From Mesorhizobium sp. LMG 17147 (lineage in GTDB: Bacteria; Pseudomonadota; Alphaproteobacteria; Rhizobiales; Rhizobiaceae): DNA of 64,000 nucleotides. The stretch lies in the NCBI RefSeq assembly GCF_024297145.1, contig NZ_JANCTC010000006.1, positions 294,195 through 358,194 on the forward strand. Direction: 5' to 3'. Below are positions 50,967 to 60,751 of this stretch, piece by piece. The position numbers and the translations under genes are program-made. Each line of letters opens with the position of its first letter. Position 1 is the stretch's first letter. Under the pieces are notes generated by a model. It searched no databases and was not told the origin of the DNA. It saw nothing but the letters and a program-made list of their open reading frames with translations.

Positions 50967-53018
50967 TCAGATATCCAGCACTTCCGTCTCGGCGAATTCC
51001 GCGCGTTCCTGGATAAAGCGGAAACGGGCCTCGGGCTTGGTGCCCATCAGTGCGTCGACAGCATCCTTGGTCGCCGCCTCGGCGTCGATCACATCGACCC
51101 TGAGCAGCGTGCGCTTTCTCGGGTCCATGGTGGTTTCCTTGAGCTGGGCGGCCATCATTTCGCCCAGCCCCTTGAAGCGGCCGATCTCGACCTTGCCGCG
51201 CCCGGTGAATTCGGTGCGCAGGAGTTCGTCCTTATGCGCGTCGTTGCGGGCATAGCCGACCTTGCCGCCTTGGCGGATCGAATAAAGCGGCGGCACCGCC
51301 AGGTAGAGATGGCCGCCGCGGACCAGGTTTGGCATCTCCTGGTAGAAAAAGGTGATCAGCAGCGAGGCGATATGGGCGCCGTCGACATCGGCATCGGTCA
51401 TGATGATGACCCGGTCGTAACGCAGGTCCTCGTCGCGGTATTTCGAGCGCGTGCCGCAGCCCAAGGCCTGGATCAGGTCGGATATCTGCTGGTTGCCGGC
51501 AAGCTTGTCGCTGCCGGCACTGGCGACGTTGAGGATCTTGCCGCGCAGCGGCAGCACCGCCTGGCTGGCGCGGTCGCGCGCCTGCTTTGCCGAACCGCCG
51601 GCCGAATCGCCCTCGACGATGAAGAGCTCGGCGCCGGCGGCGGCATTCTGTGTGCAGTCGGCGAGCTTGCCGGGCAGGCGCAGCTTGCGCACCGCACTCT
51701 TGCGCGACACTTCCTTTTCCTGGCGGCGGCGCACCCGTTCGTCGGCGCGCGCGATCACCCATTCGAGCAGTTTCGAGGCCTCCTGCGGATTGTCCGCCAG
51801 CCAGTGGTCGAACGGGTCGCGGATGGCGGTTTCGACGATGCGGATCGCCTCTATCGTTGCCAGCCTGTCCTTGGTCTGGCCGACGAATTCCGGTTCGCGG
51901 ATGAACACCGACAGCATGCCCGCCGCCGAGATCATCACATCCTCGGAAGTGACGATCGAGGCGCGCTTGTTGCCGACCAGATCGGCGTAGGCGCGCAAGC
52001 CGCGCGTCAGCACGTTGCGGAATCCGGCCTCATGCGTACCGCCCTCCGCGGTCGGGATGGTATTGCAATAGGAATTGATAAAACCGTCGCCGCCGAACCA
52101 GGTCACGGCCCATTCGAGCGAACCGTGACCGCCCTGCTTCTCGCTCTTGCCGGCGAACATTTCACGGGTGACCTGGAATTCGTCGCCGAGCGAGGCTTTC
52201 AGATAATCCTTGAGGCCGCCTGGAAAATGGAATTCGGCCTTGGCCGGCGTCGTGTCCTTTTCCCTGATCAGCGAGGGATCGCAGGTCCAGCGGATTTCGA
52301 CACCGCCGAACAGATAAGCCTTTGACCGTGCCATGCGGTAGAGCCGCGCCGGCTCGAACGCCGCGCCCTTGCCGAAAATCTGCTCGTCTGGATGGAAGCG
52401 AATCTTCGTGCCGCGCCGGTTGTGCACGTCGCCGAGCTGCTCAAGGCCGGTCACCGGAACGCCTCGTGAGAAGCGCTGGCGATAGAGCTTGCGCCCAATC
52501 GCGACCTCGACCTCGAGATGGTCGGACAGCGCGTTGACGACGGAAACTCCGACACCGTGCAGGCCGCCGGACGTCTCGTAGACCTTGCTGTCGAACTTGC
52601 CGCCTGAATGCAGCGTCGTCATGATGAGTTCAAGCGCCGGCTTCTTGAATTTCGGGTGGGGGTCGACCGGAATGCCGCGGCCGTTGTCGGTGACTGACAG
52701 ATATCCGTCGGCGGAAAGCTCGACATCGATGAAGGTCGCATGGCCGGCGACCGCCTCGTCCATCGAGTTGTCGATGACCTCGGCGAACAGATGGTGCATC
52801 GCCTTGTCGTCGGTGCCGCCAATGTACATGCCCGGGCGGCGGCGCACCGGCTCCAGCCCCTCCAGCACCTCGATGTCGGCGGCACTGTAACTCTCGCTGG
52901 CGTCGCGGGGCGCCGGCCGCTTCGCCGCCTGCACCAGCGGATCGGCCGGGCGCGTGGCGGCGCGAGCCGGCTGCGGCTGCTTGTCCAATTTGGCGAAAAG
53001 ATCGTTGTTGTCGTCCAT
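50967..53018 (-). CDS. parE: DNA topoisomerase IV subunit B
   Basis: A 683-residue ATPase subunit of topoisomerase IV, which unlinks daughter chromosomes. The GHKL ATP site is seen in AEVIDNSMDEAVAGHA near residue 80, VTDNGRGIPVDPHP and GGLHGVGVSVVNALSDHLEV near 150; the TOPRIM domain has EGDSAGGSAKQARDR near 475 and MTDADVDGAHIASLL near 545. The absence of a long GyrB-type insert and the short C-terminus favour ParE over GyrB. The 45 N-terminal residues are an unconserved linker. It is transcribed alone, divergent from the diguanylate cyclase gene. Confidence 0.95.
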   Translation of the reverse strand: MDDNNDLFAKLDKQPQPARAATRPADPLVQAAKRPAPRDASESYSAADIEVLEGLEPVRRRPGMYIGGTDDKAMHHLFAEVIDNSMDEAVAGHATFIDVELSADGYLSVTDNGRGIPVDPHPKFKKPALELIMTTLHSGGKFDSKVYETSGGLHGVGVSVVNALSDHLEVEVAIGRKLYRQRFSRGVPVTGLEQLGDVHNRRGTKIRFHPDEQIFGKGAAFEPARLYRMARSKAYLFGGVEIRWTCDPSLIREKDTTPAKAEFHFPGGLKDYLKASLGDEFQVTREMFAGKSEKQGGHGSLEWAVTWFGGDGFINSYCNTIPTAEGGTHEAGFRNVLTRGLRAYADLVGNKRASIVTSEDVMISAAGMLSVFIREPEFVGQTKDRLATIEAIRIVETAIRDPFDHWLADNPQEASKLLEWVIARADERVRRRQEKEVSRKSAVRKLRLPGKLADCTQNAAAGAELFIVEGDSAGGSAKQARDRASQAVLPLRGKILNVASAGSDKLAGNQQISDLIQALGCGTRSKYRDEDLRYDRVIIMTDADVDGAHIASLLITFFYQEMPNLVRGGHLYLAVPPLYSIRQGGKVGYARNDAHKDELLRTEFTGRGKVEIGRFKGLGEMMAAQLKETTMDPRKRTLLRVDVIDAEAATKDAVDALMGTKPEARFRFIQERAEFAETEVLDI

Positions 53019-53292
53019 GCCGGTCCTGGATTCCGATGCTGCGAATCACCACCCGATACTGCCACGCTTTTCGCGGGCAGGCGACGGAGGTTCCTGTTAC
53101 GTTCGAGGATAGAGCCTCTTACTGCAAAACCATTCGACAGCCAAGCGGCGGAAATGGGGTCGAAGCTTGGAGCATCGACGCTTTGTAAACCTTGTCCGAA
53201 GGTTACGCCGGAAGACTGGCTGAAAAAACGATATTTGCGGACTGTCGCTGACCTAGAATGCAGCGGAACGCTCACGAGGCTGTCGCTTACGC

Positions 53293-54462
53293 ATGTTGGA
53301 TTACAGTTCGCTCCTGCTCGCGGCGGCGCTGTCGGGCACGTGCCTTAGCATCACCATGTTTGCGATCTGGTTCACCGCGCCACAGGCACGCTTTGTGCTG
53401 ACGGTGGCGTGCGGCATTCTCGTGCTCGTCGCACATGTGGTGCTGTTCTGGCATTACACCAGGGATCCAAGCGCCTGGCTCTGCCAGATCGTGCTTGCGC
53501 TTCTCAGCCTCGGTTTCCTGATTATCTGCCTGTCGGCCATGCAATATCTCGGCATAGGCGATTACAGGCGCGCCATCTTGCCGACCTTGGTTGCGACGGC
53601 TGTTTGCGCGGGCGCGACGTATCTCGGGTTTGATGGTGTCGGCTTCATCGTCACCTACGCGACGGTAACGGCGCTGCTCTCGCTCATCGGGGTGATGTTC
53701 TGGATTGAGGGTGGTCACGATCGACGGATATTGCTGGTCGTCTCGTTCCTGAGCGGCGTCTGTGCGCTGTCGTTCGGACTTTGCGGCGCGGTCCTGCTGG
53801 TCAAGGGGCAATGGGTGCTGGGTGTTGCGCCCGACAATTGGGCCGAGCGGGTGAATTCCGTCGTGGCTGTCGCCTGCATGACCGGGCTCGGCGCATTGAC
53901 GCTCTCCCTGCACCATTTGCAGGCGCAGATCGAATTGAAGGCCGAGACGATGACCGATCCATTGACCGGGCTGATGAACCGGCGGGCGTTGACGGCACTC
54001 TACGGCGAGCGGGTCTTCGGTCCGTTCATGTCCGTCGCCATGTTCGACCTCGACCATTTCAAGAGGACGAACGACGTTTTCGGTCATCCGGTCGGCGACC
54101 AGGTTCTGCGCCGCTTTGCCGCCGTCATCAGGAAATACGCCAGGACCGGCGTCGACGCGTTCCGGTTGGGCGGCGAGGAGTTCGTGCTCGTCATGTCGCG
54201 GATGCCGGAAGAGAAGGCCTATGACATTGCGAGCAAGATCAGCGTCGCCTTCGGCACGGAAGTCGTGGCCACACAACTTGGTCCGTTGCGAAGCACAGTC
54301 AGCGGCGGCATCGGCTTTGGCGGAACAAACGGCACCGGTCTCGACGATGTGCTGGCCGAAGCCGACGCAGCACTCTATGCGGCAAAGCGCGCCGGGCGAA
54401 ATCGCGTGGTCGTTCGGGACCGGGCGAGCAAGGCCGACGGGCCGGCCTTGCGTTCTGCCTGA
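53293..54462 (+). CDS. Membrane-bound diguanylate cyclase
   Basis: A 389-residue protein with six predicted membrane helices in the first 215 residues and a cytoplasmic GGDEF domain from about 220. The domain begins TDPLTGLMNRRAL and carries the active-site sequence RLGGEEFVLVMSR near residue 292, so it is expected to make cyclic di-GMP. The inhibitory RxxD site five residues upstream is changed (RTGV), so product inhibition is probably absent. No EAL part is present. ATG 53293 is used. Convergent with gcvP and separated from it by an intergenic repeat. Confidence 0.92.
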   Translation: MLDYSSLLLAAALSGTCLSITMFAIWFTAPQARFVLTVACGILVLVAHVVLFWHYTRDPSAWLCQIVLALLSLGFLIICLSAMQYLGIGDYRRAILPTLVATAVCAGATYLGFDGVGFIVTYATVTALLSLIGVMFWIEGGHDRRILLVVSFLSGVCALSFGLCGAVLLVKGQWVLGVAPDNWAERVNSVVAVACMTGLGALTLSLHHLQAQIELKAETMTDPLTGLMNRRALTALYGERVFGPFMSVAMFDLDHFKRTNDVFGHPVGDQVLRRFAAVIRKYARTGVDAFRLGGEEFVLVMSRMPEEKAYDIASKISVAFGTEVVATQLGPLRSTVSGGIGFGGTNGTGLDDVLAEADAALYAAKRAGRNRVVVRDRASKADGPALRSA

Positions 54463-54489
54463 TTGGGGTTTCTAGCTTCTTGTTAGACC

Positions 54490-54535
54490 CATGATCTTGT
54501 CGGAAAACCGGATTCCACTTTTCGGAATCATGATC
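54490..54535. repeat. Palindromic intergenic repeat (CATGATC/GGAATCATG type)
   Basis: CATGAT (54490-54495) pairs with ATCATG (54528-54533), with an imperfect inner stem of GGAAAA and TTTTCGG. The sequence is close to an element found in very many copies in Mesorhizobium, Bradyrhizobium and other Rhizobiales. It fills the space between the convergent diguanylate cyclase and gcvP genes and touches the gcvP stop codon. Confidence 0.65.
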
Positions 54536-57345
54536 TATTCCGCCGCACCCAGATATTCCGACAGCGGCGGGCAGGAGCAGACAAGGTTGCGGTCGCCGGC
54601 GACATTGTCGATGCGTGACACCGGCGGCCAGTACTTTGCCGCCGTATCGGCATCGCCGGCGGGGTAGGCCGCCTCCAGACGCGAATAGGGATGAGTCCAT
54701 TGGCCGGCCAATGCCTCGGCGGCGGTGTGCGGAGCGTTGACCAGAGGATTGTCGGCCAACGGCCATTCGCCGTTCGCCACCTTGGCTGCCTCGCCGCCTA
54801 TGGCGATCATGGCCTCGCAGAAACGATCCAGCTCGCGCTTGGGCTCGGATTCGGTCGGCTCCACCATCAGCGTGCCAGCGACCGGGAACGACATGGTCGG
54901 CGCGTGGAAGCCATAGTCGATCAGCCGCTTGGCGATATCGTCGACGCTGATGCCGGCGCTGTCCTTGAGCACGCGGGTGTCGAGGATGCATTCATGCGCG
55001 ACGCGTCCGTTGCGCCCCTTGTAAAGCAGGGGGAAATGCTCGCCAAGCCGCGTCGCCACATAGTTGGCGGAGATGATCGCCGTCTCGGTCGCCTGCTTCA
55101 GGCCGGAAGCGCCCATCATGCGAATATACATCCAGGTGATCGGCAGGATCGAGGCGCTGCCGAACGGTGCCGCCGCCACGGCATGGACCGAGCCTTCGGT
55201 GACGTGGCCGGGCAGATGCGGCTTCAGATGCGCCTTGACGCCGATCGGGCCGACGCCGGGGCCGCCGCCGCCATGCGGGATGCAGAAGGTCTTGTGCAGG
55301 TTCATGTGGCAGACATCGGCGCCGATATCGCCGGGACGGGCGAGGCCGACCAGCGCGTTGAGGTTGGCGCCGTCGAAATAGACCTGGCCGCCATGGCTGT
55401 GGACGAGGGCGCAGAGGTCGCGCGCGCCTTCCTCGAAGACGCCATGCGTCGAAGGATAGGTGAACATCAGCGCCGCGAGATTGTGCGCATGCTCGGCCGC
55501 CTTGGCCTGCAGGTCGTCCATGTCGATATTGCCGTCCTCGGTGCAGCGCACGACGACGACGCTCATGCCGGCCATGGCCGCACTTGCCGGATTGGTGCCA
55601 TGCGCCGAGGAGGGGATCAGGCAGACGGTGCGATGGCCTTCGCCGCGTGACAGATGATAGCGGCGAATGGCGAGCAGCCCGGCATATTCGCCCTGGCTGC
55701 CGGCATTGGGCTGCAGGGTCACCGCGTCGAAGCCGGTGATCTCCGCCAACCAGCCTTCCAACTCGTCGATGATGGCGCGATAGCCTATCGAATGGTTTGC
55801 CGGCGCGAAGGGATGCAGGTTGGCGACATCAGGCCAGCTCACCGGCATCATTTCGGCGGCGGCGTTGAGCTTCATGGTGCAGGAGCCGAGCGGGATCATG
55901 GCGCGGTCAAGCGCCAGGTCCTTGTCGGCCAGCCGGCGCAGGAAGCGCATCATGTCGGTTTCCGAGTGGTTTTCCCGGAACACGGGCTGGGTGAGGAACT
56001 CCTTGCCGCGCGGTTTTCCTGGCATGGAACTGCCGGCGGCAACGCCGGCCTTGGCGCCGAAAAGTGCTGCGATCGCCTCCAGATCGGCTTCGGTGGAGGT
56101 CTCGTCGAAGCTGATGCCGACATGGTCGGCGTCGATGACGCGCAGCAGGCGGCCCGTCTTTTCTGCGGCGGCGGCAATCGCTCCGGCTCTGCCCTTCACT
56201 TCCACGGTCACCGTGTCGAACCGGCTTTCGCCGACCACCGAAACGCCCGCTGCCTTGAGGCCGCCGGCCAGGCGGTTGGCCAGCGTGTGAACGCGGCCGG
56301 CAATCGCCTGCAGCCCGGCAGGGCCATGCCAGATCGCGTAGGCCGTCGCCATGTTGGCGAGCAGCGCCTGTGCGGTGCAGATGTTGGAGGTCGCCTTGTC
56401 GCGGCGGATATGCTGCTCGCGTGTCTGCAAAGCCAGGCGATAACCGGGACGGCCCTTGCTATCCGTCGACTGGCCAACGAGCCGGCCGGGCATCAGCCGC
56501 GTCAGCCTGTCGGAGACCGCGCAATAGGCGGCGTGCGGCCCGCCAAAGCCCATCGGCACGCCAAAACGCTGCATCGGGCCGACGGCGATGTCGGCGCCAA
56601 GCCTGGCCGGCGCATCGGTCAGCGTCAAGCCAAGCGGGTCGGCGATGAAGACGACCAGCGCGCCGGCGGCACGGGCCTTGTCGATCGCTGCCTTGTGATT
56701 GCCGTAGACGCCGAATGTATCGGGCCAGGAGACCAGCAGGGCGGCGGTGTTGTCGTCGATCACCTCGCCGTCCACCTCGATGCCCAGGGGCTCGGCGCGG
56801 GTGCGCACGACGTCCAGCGTCTGCGGGTGCGGCGTGCCGGCCAGTGCCACCTTGGTGCGCTTGTCGCGATGATGGCGCAGCGCAATGCCGACCGCTTCGG
56901 CCACCGCCGTCGCCTCGTCGAGCAGCGAGGCCGATGCCACCGGCAGGCCGGTCAATTCCGTCACCAGCGTCTGGAAGTTGAACAGCATTTCCAGCCGGCC
57001 CTGGCTGATCTCGGCCTGGTAAGGCGTGTAGGCGGTATACCAGGCCGGGTTCTCGAACAGGTTGCGCTGGATTACCGGCGGCACATGGACGCCATGATAA
57101 CCGGTGCCGATGAAGCTCTTCAGCACCGTGTTCCTTGCCATCGTCGCCGCGAGCTCGGCCAGCGCTTCCGCTTCGCTTGCGGGGGCGGGCAGGGCCAGCG
57201 GCCGGTCGAGCCGGATCGACTTCGGCACTGCCTGACTGATCAGGGTCTCGACCGAAGGGACGCCGATCGTCGCCAGCATGGCTCTGACGTCATGGAGGCC
57301 CGGGCCGATATGGCGAGCCGAGAAGGGGTAGGGTGCTGCGGTCAT
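54535..57345 (-). CDS. gcvP: Glycine dehydrogenase (decarboxylating), P protein
   Basis: A 936-residue PLP enzyme that decarboxylates glycine and passes the aminomethyl group to the lipoyl arm of GcvH. It is the single-chain (homodimeric) type. The PLP lysine is K685 in [18 protein letters not shown]. The N-terminal half contains the related but inactive fold-type I domain. The ATG at 57345 starts [19 protein letters not shown]; 25 in-frame codons upstream overlap gcvH and are ignored. Third gene of gcvTHP, 16 bases behind gcvH, expected to be controlled by the glycine riboswitch at the head of the operon. Confidence 0.97.
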   Translation of the reverse strand: MTAAPYPFSARHIGPGLHDVRAMLATIGVPSVETLISQAVPKSIRLDRPLALPAPASEAEALAELAATMARNTVLKSFIGTGYHGVHVPPVIQRNLFENPAWYTAYTPYQAEISQGRLEMLFNFQTLVTELTGLPVASASLLDEATAVAEAVGIALRHHRDKRTKVALAGTPHPQTLDVVRTRAEPLGIEVDGEVIDDNTAALLVSWPDTFGVYGNHKAAIDKARAAGALVVFIADPLGLTLTDAPARLGADIAVGPMQRFGVPMGFGGPHAAYCAVSDRLTRLMPGRLVGQSTDSKGRPGYRLALQTREQHIRRDKATSNICTAQALLANMATAYAIWHGPAGLQAIAGRVHTLANRLAGGLKAAGVSVVGESRFDTVTVEVKGRAGAIAAAAEKTGRLLRVIDADHVGISFDETSTEADLEAIAALFGAKAGVAAGSSMPGKPRGKEFLTQPVFRENHSETDMMRFLRRLADKDLALDRAMIPLGSCTMKLNAAAEMMPVSWPDVANLHPFAPANHSIGYRAIIDELEGWLAEITGFDAVTLQPNAGSQGEYAGLLAIRRYHLSRGEGHRTVCLIPSSAHGTNPASAAMAGMSVVVVRCTEDGNIDMDDLQAKAAEHAHNLAALMFTYPSTHGVFEEGARDLCALVHSHGGQVYFDGANLNALVGLARPGDIGADVCHMNLHKTFCIPHGGGGPGVGPIGVKAHLKPHLPGHVTEGSVHAVAAAPFGSASILPITWMYIRMMGASGLKQATETAIISANYVATRLGEHFPLLYKGRNGRVAHECILDTRVLKDSAGISVDDIAKRLIDYGFHAPTMSFPVAGTLMVEPTESEPKRELDRFCEAMIAIGGEAAKVANGEWPLADNPLVNAPHTAAEALAGQWTHPYSRLEAAYPAGDADTAAKYWPPVSRIDNVAGDRNLVCSCPPLSEYLGAAE

Positions 57346-57361
57346 CTTCCTGGTCCTGCTA

Positions 57362-57730
57362 TCAACCAATATGGGCTTTGTAAGCGGCTTCATCGAGGAG
57401 CCCGTCGAGTTGGCTCTCATTGGCCAGCTTCATCTTCCACAACCAGCCGTCGCCGGTTGCCGCCGAATTGACGAGCGAAGGATCCGATGACAGCGAGGTG
57501 TTGGCCTCGGTGATCTCGCCGTCGACCGGTGCGTAGACGTCCGATGCGGCCTTGACCGATTCGACCACTACGGCGGTGTCGCCCTTGGCTAGCTTTCTGC
57601 CCAATTCCGGCAGCTCGACAAAGACGAGGTCGCCGAGCTGCTGCTGCGCGTAGTCGGTGATGCCGACCGTGGCGACGCCGCCCTCGACGCGAAGCCATTC
57701 GTGATCTTCCGTGAAATAGGTCTTTGCCAT
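57362..57730 (-). CDS. gcvH: Glycine cleavage system H protein
   Basis: A 122-residue lipoyl carrier that shuttles the aminomethyl group between the P, T and L proteins. The lipoylated lysine is K60 in the motif [12 protein letters not shown]; the N-terminal [12 protein letters not shown] and the C-terminal [10 protein letters not shown] are family signatures. The frame continues upstream over gcvT, but [12 protein letters not shown] is the true N-terminus, with AAAGGATG ahead of the ATG. It lies five bases behind gcvT and 16 ahead of gcvP. Confidence 0.97.
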   Translation of the reverse strand: MAKTYFTEDHEWLRVEGGVATVGITDYAQQQLGDLVFVELPELGRKLAKGDTAVVVESVKAASDVYAPVDGEITEANTSLSSDPSLVNSAATGDGWLWKMKLANESQLDGLLDEAAYKAHIG

Positions 57731-57735
57731 TGAAA

Positions 57736-58854
57736 TCATCCTTTGCGGTAGCGATGGGGCGTGAAGGGCAAGGGGTGGATGTCGACCGGGATTTTCGTCC
57801 CGCGGACATCGGCGAACAGTTTTGCGCCGGACTTGGCAAGCGGCGTCTGGACGTAGCCCATTGCGACCGGATGACCGGCCGAGGGGCCGAAGCCGCCTGA
57901 GGTGACGTGGCCGGCAGGGTTGCCGTCGGCATCGAAAAGGGCAGCACCGGCGCGCACCGGCTGGCGGCCTTCCGGCTTCAGGCCGACGCGTTTTTGCGCC
58001 GGGCCGCGCTGCAGGATGGCGCGCAGCGCATCGGCGCCGATGAAGGCGCCAGAGGCGCGAACCTCCTTGGGGATCGCCCACATCAGCCCGGCGCTGGCCG
58101 GATCGATCTCCGGCGTGATGTCCAGCCCGTGTAGGCACAGCCCGGCTTCGAGCCGCAGGCTGTCGCGGGCAGCAAGGCCGACCCACATCACCCGCTCGTC
58201 CTCGAGCAGCCTGGTGACGAGGTTTCGCGCATCCGCTTCCGGCAGGCAGATCTCGAAGCCGTCTTCGCCGGTATAGCCGGACCGGCTCATGAACCATTTT
58301 TCGCGCGGTTCGATGCCGTGCATGAACACCAGCGAACCGGTCTCGATGCCGGCGCGGGAAAGGGCAGCCCACGCTTCGGGGCCCTGGATGGCAAGGAAGA
58401 CGCGGTCGAGTGCGTCCACCTTCACGTCGAAATCGCCCTCGGCTTCGAAATTTTTGACCAATGCGCGCAGATGTTTTTCGTCGGCGGCGGCATTGCCGGC
58501 ATTGGCGACCATCATGAAGCGCTCGGCGCCAAGCCTGGTGACGATCAGATCGTCCAGAATGCCGGCGGCCTCGTTGAGGAAGAACGTGTATTTGGACTGG
58601 GAAACCTCAAGCGCGCCGGCATCGAACGGGCAGGCGCGGTTCAGAAGCGCTGCTGCCCCCGAACCGCTGATTTCGAACAGCTTCATGTGCGAGATGTCGA
58701 ACAGGCCGGCATGCTCGCGGCTGTGCAGATGCTCTTTCATCACACCGGCCGGATAGGTCAGCGGCATCGACCAGCCGGCGAAGGCGCCAAAGCGCGCACC
58801 GGCTGCCACATGCAGATCTTCGAGGGGAAGGTGTTTGGTGTCGTCGCCCGTCAT
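57736..58854 (-). CDS. gcvT: Aminomethyltransferase, glycine cleavage T protein
   Basis: A 372-residue enzyme that moves the aminomethyl carbon from GcvH to tetrahydrofolate, releasing ammonia. Signatures are [19 protein letters not shown] at the N-terminus, the folate-binding [16 protein letters not shown] near residue 190, and [21 protein letters not shown] with the catalytic aspartate region. The frame is open for another 76 codons over the riboswitch; ATG 58854 starts the conserved protein. First gene of the operon, about 40 bases behind the second glycine aptamer. No L protein gene is adjacent. Confidence 0.97.
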   Translation of the reverse strand: MTGDDTKHLPLEDLHVAAGARFGAFAGWSMPLTYPAGVMKEHLHSREHAGLFDISHMKLFEISGSGAAALLNRACPFDAGALEVSQSKYTFFLNEAAGILDDLIVTRLGAERFMMVANAGNAAADEKHLRALVKNFEAEGDFDVKVDALDRVFLAIQGPEAWAALSRAGIETGSLVFMHGIEPREKWFMSRSGYTGEDGFEICLPEADARNLVTRLLEDERVMWVGLAARDSLRLEAGLCLHGLDITPEIDPASAGLMWAIPKEVRASGAFIGADALRAILQRGPAQKRVGLKPEGRQPVRAGAALFDADGNPAGHVTSGGFGPSAGHPVAMGYVQTPLAKSGAKLFADVRGTKIPVDIHPLPFTPHRYRKG

Positions 58855-58894
58855 GTCATCTCCAGAGTCGCACGCAAGCGGCCGCGAATGGCGA

Positions 58895-59085
58895 CCAGTC
58901 CGTGCCCCTCTGTCTGAAGCCTGAGAGACTCGCGCCCCGTAACTCTGTCGGCAGCGCTTACACCTTCGGCGCGGGGGCAAGCCCCGACTTTCCAGAGTGT
59001 CTTTCCCGTCTACGGTTCTTTTGCCTGAGAGATTTCGGGCGATTTCCCCTTCGGCGGCAGCTCTCGCTGCTCTCTCCCGCAAACA
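58895..59085 (-). promoter_or_regulatory. Tandem glycine riboswitch controlling gcvTHP
   Basis: Two consecutive aptamers on the minus strand. Each contains the conserved core CTCTCAGGC (rc of 59022-59031 and 58919-58927). Aptamer 1 starts GGGAGAGAGC, runs through GCCGAAGGGG and ends in ACACTCTGGA; aptamer 2 has GCGCCGAAGGTGTAA and ACAGAGGGGCACGG. The pair lies 40-230 bases ahead of gcvT. In this class glycine binding turns the glycine cleavage operon on, so that excess glycine is used as a one-carbon source. The exact 3' boundary and the switching mechanism were not resolved; no T run follows, so control at translation is plausible. Confidence 0.94.
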
Positions 59086-59206
59086 GGTAGGACTCGGTCA
59101 GGAGCCCTCGACTCGTCATCCATAGCCCGTGGACGACACCTTGTCACCTGCCAGCGACATTTTTACTGGCAAGTCTTCGCTGCCTCGTCGCGAACAGGTC
59201 GCGACC

Positions 59207-60034
59207 CTATTGTTTTGCGGGCTCGGGCTTGGCTGTCTCGAAGCGCGACATCCATTTGAAGCTGCCGAACCAGTAGCGGCGAACGCCGCCTATGGTGCCG
59301 TCGGCGGTGCGCGCGCCGATCCAGTTGTTGACGTATTGGATGAGGCGGACATCGTCCGGCCGCATGGCAAACGCTTCCGGCGTCCGCAACAGCGGGCCGC
59401 CCACCAGCTTGAGCTTGGCGTCATAAAGCCTGGCGGCCATTTGCGGCGTCGGCGATGTCGCCACCATCGCCTGTGCTTGCCCGCTGATGACGGCGGCGAA
59501 AACATCGGCCGCATTGTCGAATGAAACGATGGCCGCTTTCGGGAATGCTTCCCTCGCGGCGGCTTCGTCCGTCGAGTTGGAGAGCACGGCGATCTTGTAG
59601 CCCGGCGCCGCAAGTGCCTTGCCCGGCCTTTTCCCAAGGCTGGCGATCGTCGCCACCATGCGGATATCGGCGGTACCGGTCTGGTCGGAGAACACCACCT
59701 CGCGTGCGCGTTCCGGCGTGCTGGCGTAGCCCGCCGCGATCATGTCGAACTCACCCTTGAGCAATCGCGTCTTGAGGTCGTTCCATGGCACCTCGATCAG
59801 CTTCAGGTCGACGCCGAGATCGGACGCCAGCGCACTGGTCAGGTCGACATCATAGCCGGCGAACTTCCCGTCGGCCTTCTTGAGGATCCATGGCGGATTA
59901 AGCGCGACGCCGACCGTCAGTGTCTTCTGATCGATGATGCGCTTGAGGCTGTCGTCCGCCCGGGCTGGCAGCAGCGACAAAGCCAACCATGCAGAAAGGG
60001 CAAGTATAATAGTGGCGATAATCTTAGCGCGCAT
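59207..60034 (-). CDS. Periplasmic amino-acid-type substrate-binding protein
   Basis: A 275-residue binding protein of the SBP_bac_3 family with a signal peptide (LALSAWLALSLLPARA, cleavage near ARA-D). Features are LTVGVALNPPWILKKADGKFAGYDVDLTSALA (split here as LTVGVALNPPWI and FAGYDVDLTSAL), WNDLKTRLLKGEFDMIAAG and the C-terminal YWFGSFKWM. Such proteins usually deliver polar amino acids to an ABC permease, but no permease or ATPase gene is adjacent, so it is an orphan. Its place behind the glycine riboswitch operon on the same strand may be coincidental. Ligand unknown. Confidence 0.88.
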   Translation of the reverse strand: MRAKIIATIILALSAWLALSLLPARADDSLKRIIDQKTLTVGVALNPPWILKKADGKFAGYDVDLTSALASDLGVDLKLIEVPWNDLKTRLLKGEFDMIAAGYASTPERAREVVFSDQTGTADIRMVATIASLGKRPGKALAAPGYKIAVLSNSTDEAAAREAFPKAAIVSFDNAADVFAAVISGQAQAMVATSPTPQMAARLYDAKLKLVGGPLLRTPEAFAMRPDDVRLIQYVNNWIGARTADGTIGGVRRYWFGSFKWMSRFETAKPEPAKQ

Positions 60035-60120
60035 TAATATAACCTCACTGAGCCCGTCCGGTTGTCAGACTTACACAGAGGTGCCATTCTGTCGATAGCG
60101 GACCCTGATGGAGAGTTGCG

Positions 60121-60723
60121 ATGTCGGCACGGATGGCGGTTACCGGTTCGATGATGTTCCTGGGTTGCATCCTGGGCAACCCGGCGAAGCTTTCGTTGCT
60201 GCCGGTGGCAGCGCAGGCTGCGGGGGCAAAACGCGTGGTCTGCTCCAGCGCCGATTACCGTTATTCCTATTGCGGGGTCGATACGCGACGTGGCGTGCAG
60301 TTGACCTCCCGTCTATCGAAGGCGCGTTGCGTATACGGTAGAAGCTGGGGCTATGATGGCGGCGGCATCTGGGTCGACAATGGTTGCTCGGCCGAATTCG
60401 CAGTCGCCGGCCCCAACCGCAATCCCTCTGCTGGCGACCTCGCCGCAGCCATTATCGTCGGCGGCGTGGTAGGCGCCATTCTCGACAACAGCAATTCGCA
60501 TCGCCATCATTCCGATAATTACTATCCGAAGCCGCGCCCGCGCCGTTACGACCAATCGATTGATCCGACGCCGCAATTCGACAATCAGGGCAATCCCAAC
60601 TTCGATACCCACGGCAACTACCAAGGACCGCACGGGCTTGGGAAGCTCGTCACCCCGGACGATAATCCCGACCTGAATCCGGCCCTGCGGAGCGACGGCG
60701 ACGACAGCGACGACGACAGTTAG
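60121..60723 (+). CDS. DUF3011 domain secreted protein
   Basis: A 200-residue exported protein. A signal sequence occupies about 35 residues, then a DUF3011 domain with cysteine-containing repeats: VVCSSADYRYSYCGVDTRR and SWGYDGGGIWVDNGCSAEF. A glycine-rich segment with one hydrophobic stretch (AAAIIVGGVVGAIL) and an acidic, disordered tail ending in DGDDSDDDS follow. The ATG at 60121 is preferred; another start five codons later is possible. It is divergent from the binding-protein gene and convergent with the molybdopterin oxidoreductase. Function unknown. Confidence 0.84.
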   Translation: MSARMAVTGSMMFLGCILGNPAKLSLLPVAAQAAGAKRVVCSSADYRYSYCGVDTRRGVQLTSRLSKARCVYGRSWGYDGGGIWVDNGCSAEFAVAGPNRNPSAGDLAAAIIVGGVVGAILDNSNSHRHHSDNYYPKPRPRRYDQSIDPTPQFDNQGNPNFDTHGNYQGPHGLGKLVTPDDNPDLNPALRSDGDDSDDDS

Positions 60724-60751
60724 GTTAGGCGAAACTGAGATCAGGTTTCAG

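Noticed and set aside
58855..59082. An N-terminal extension of gcvT by 76 codons
   Set aside because: The segment is the tandem glycine riboswitch; the frame is open only by chance in GC-rich sequence.
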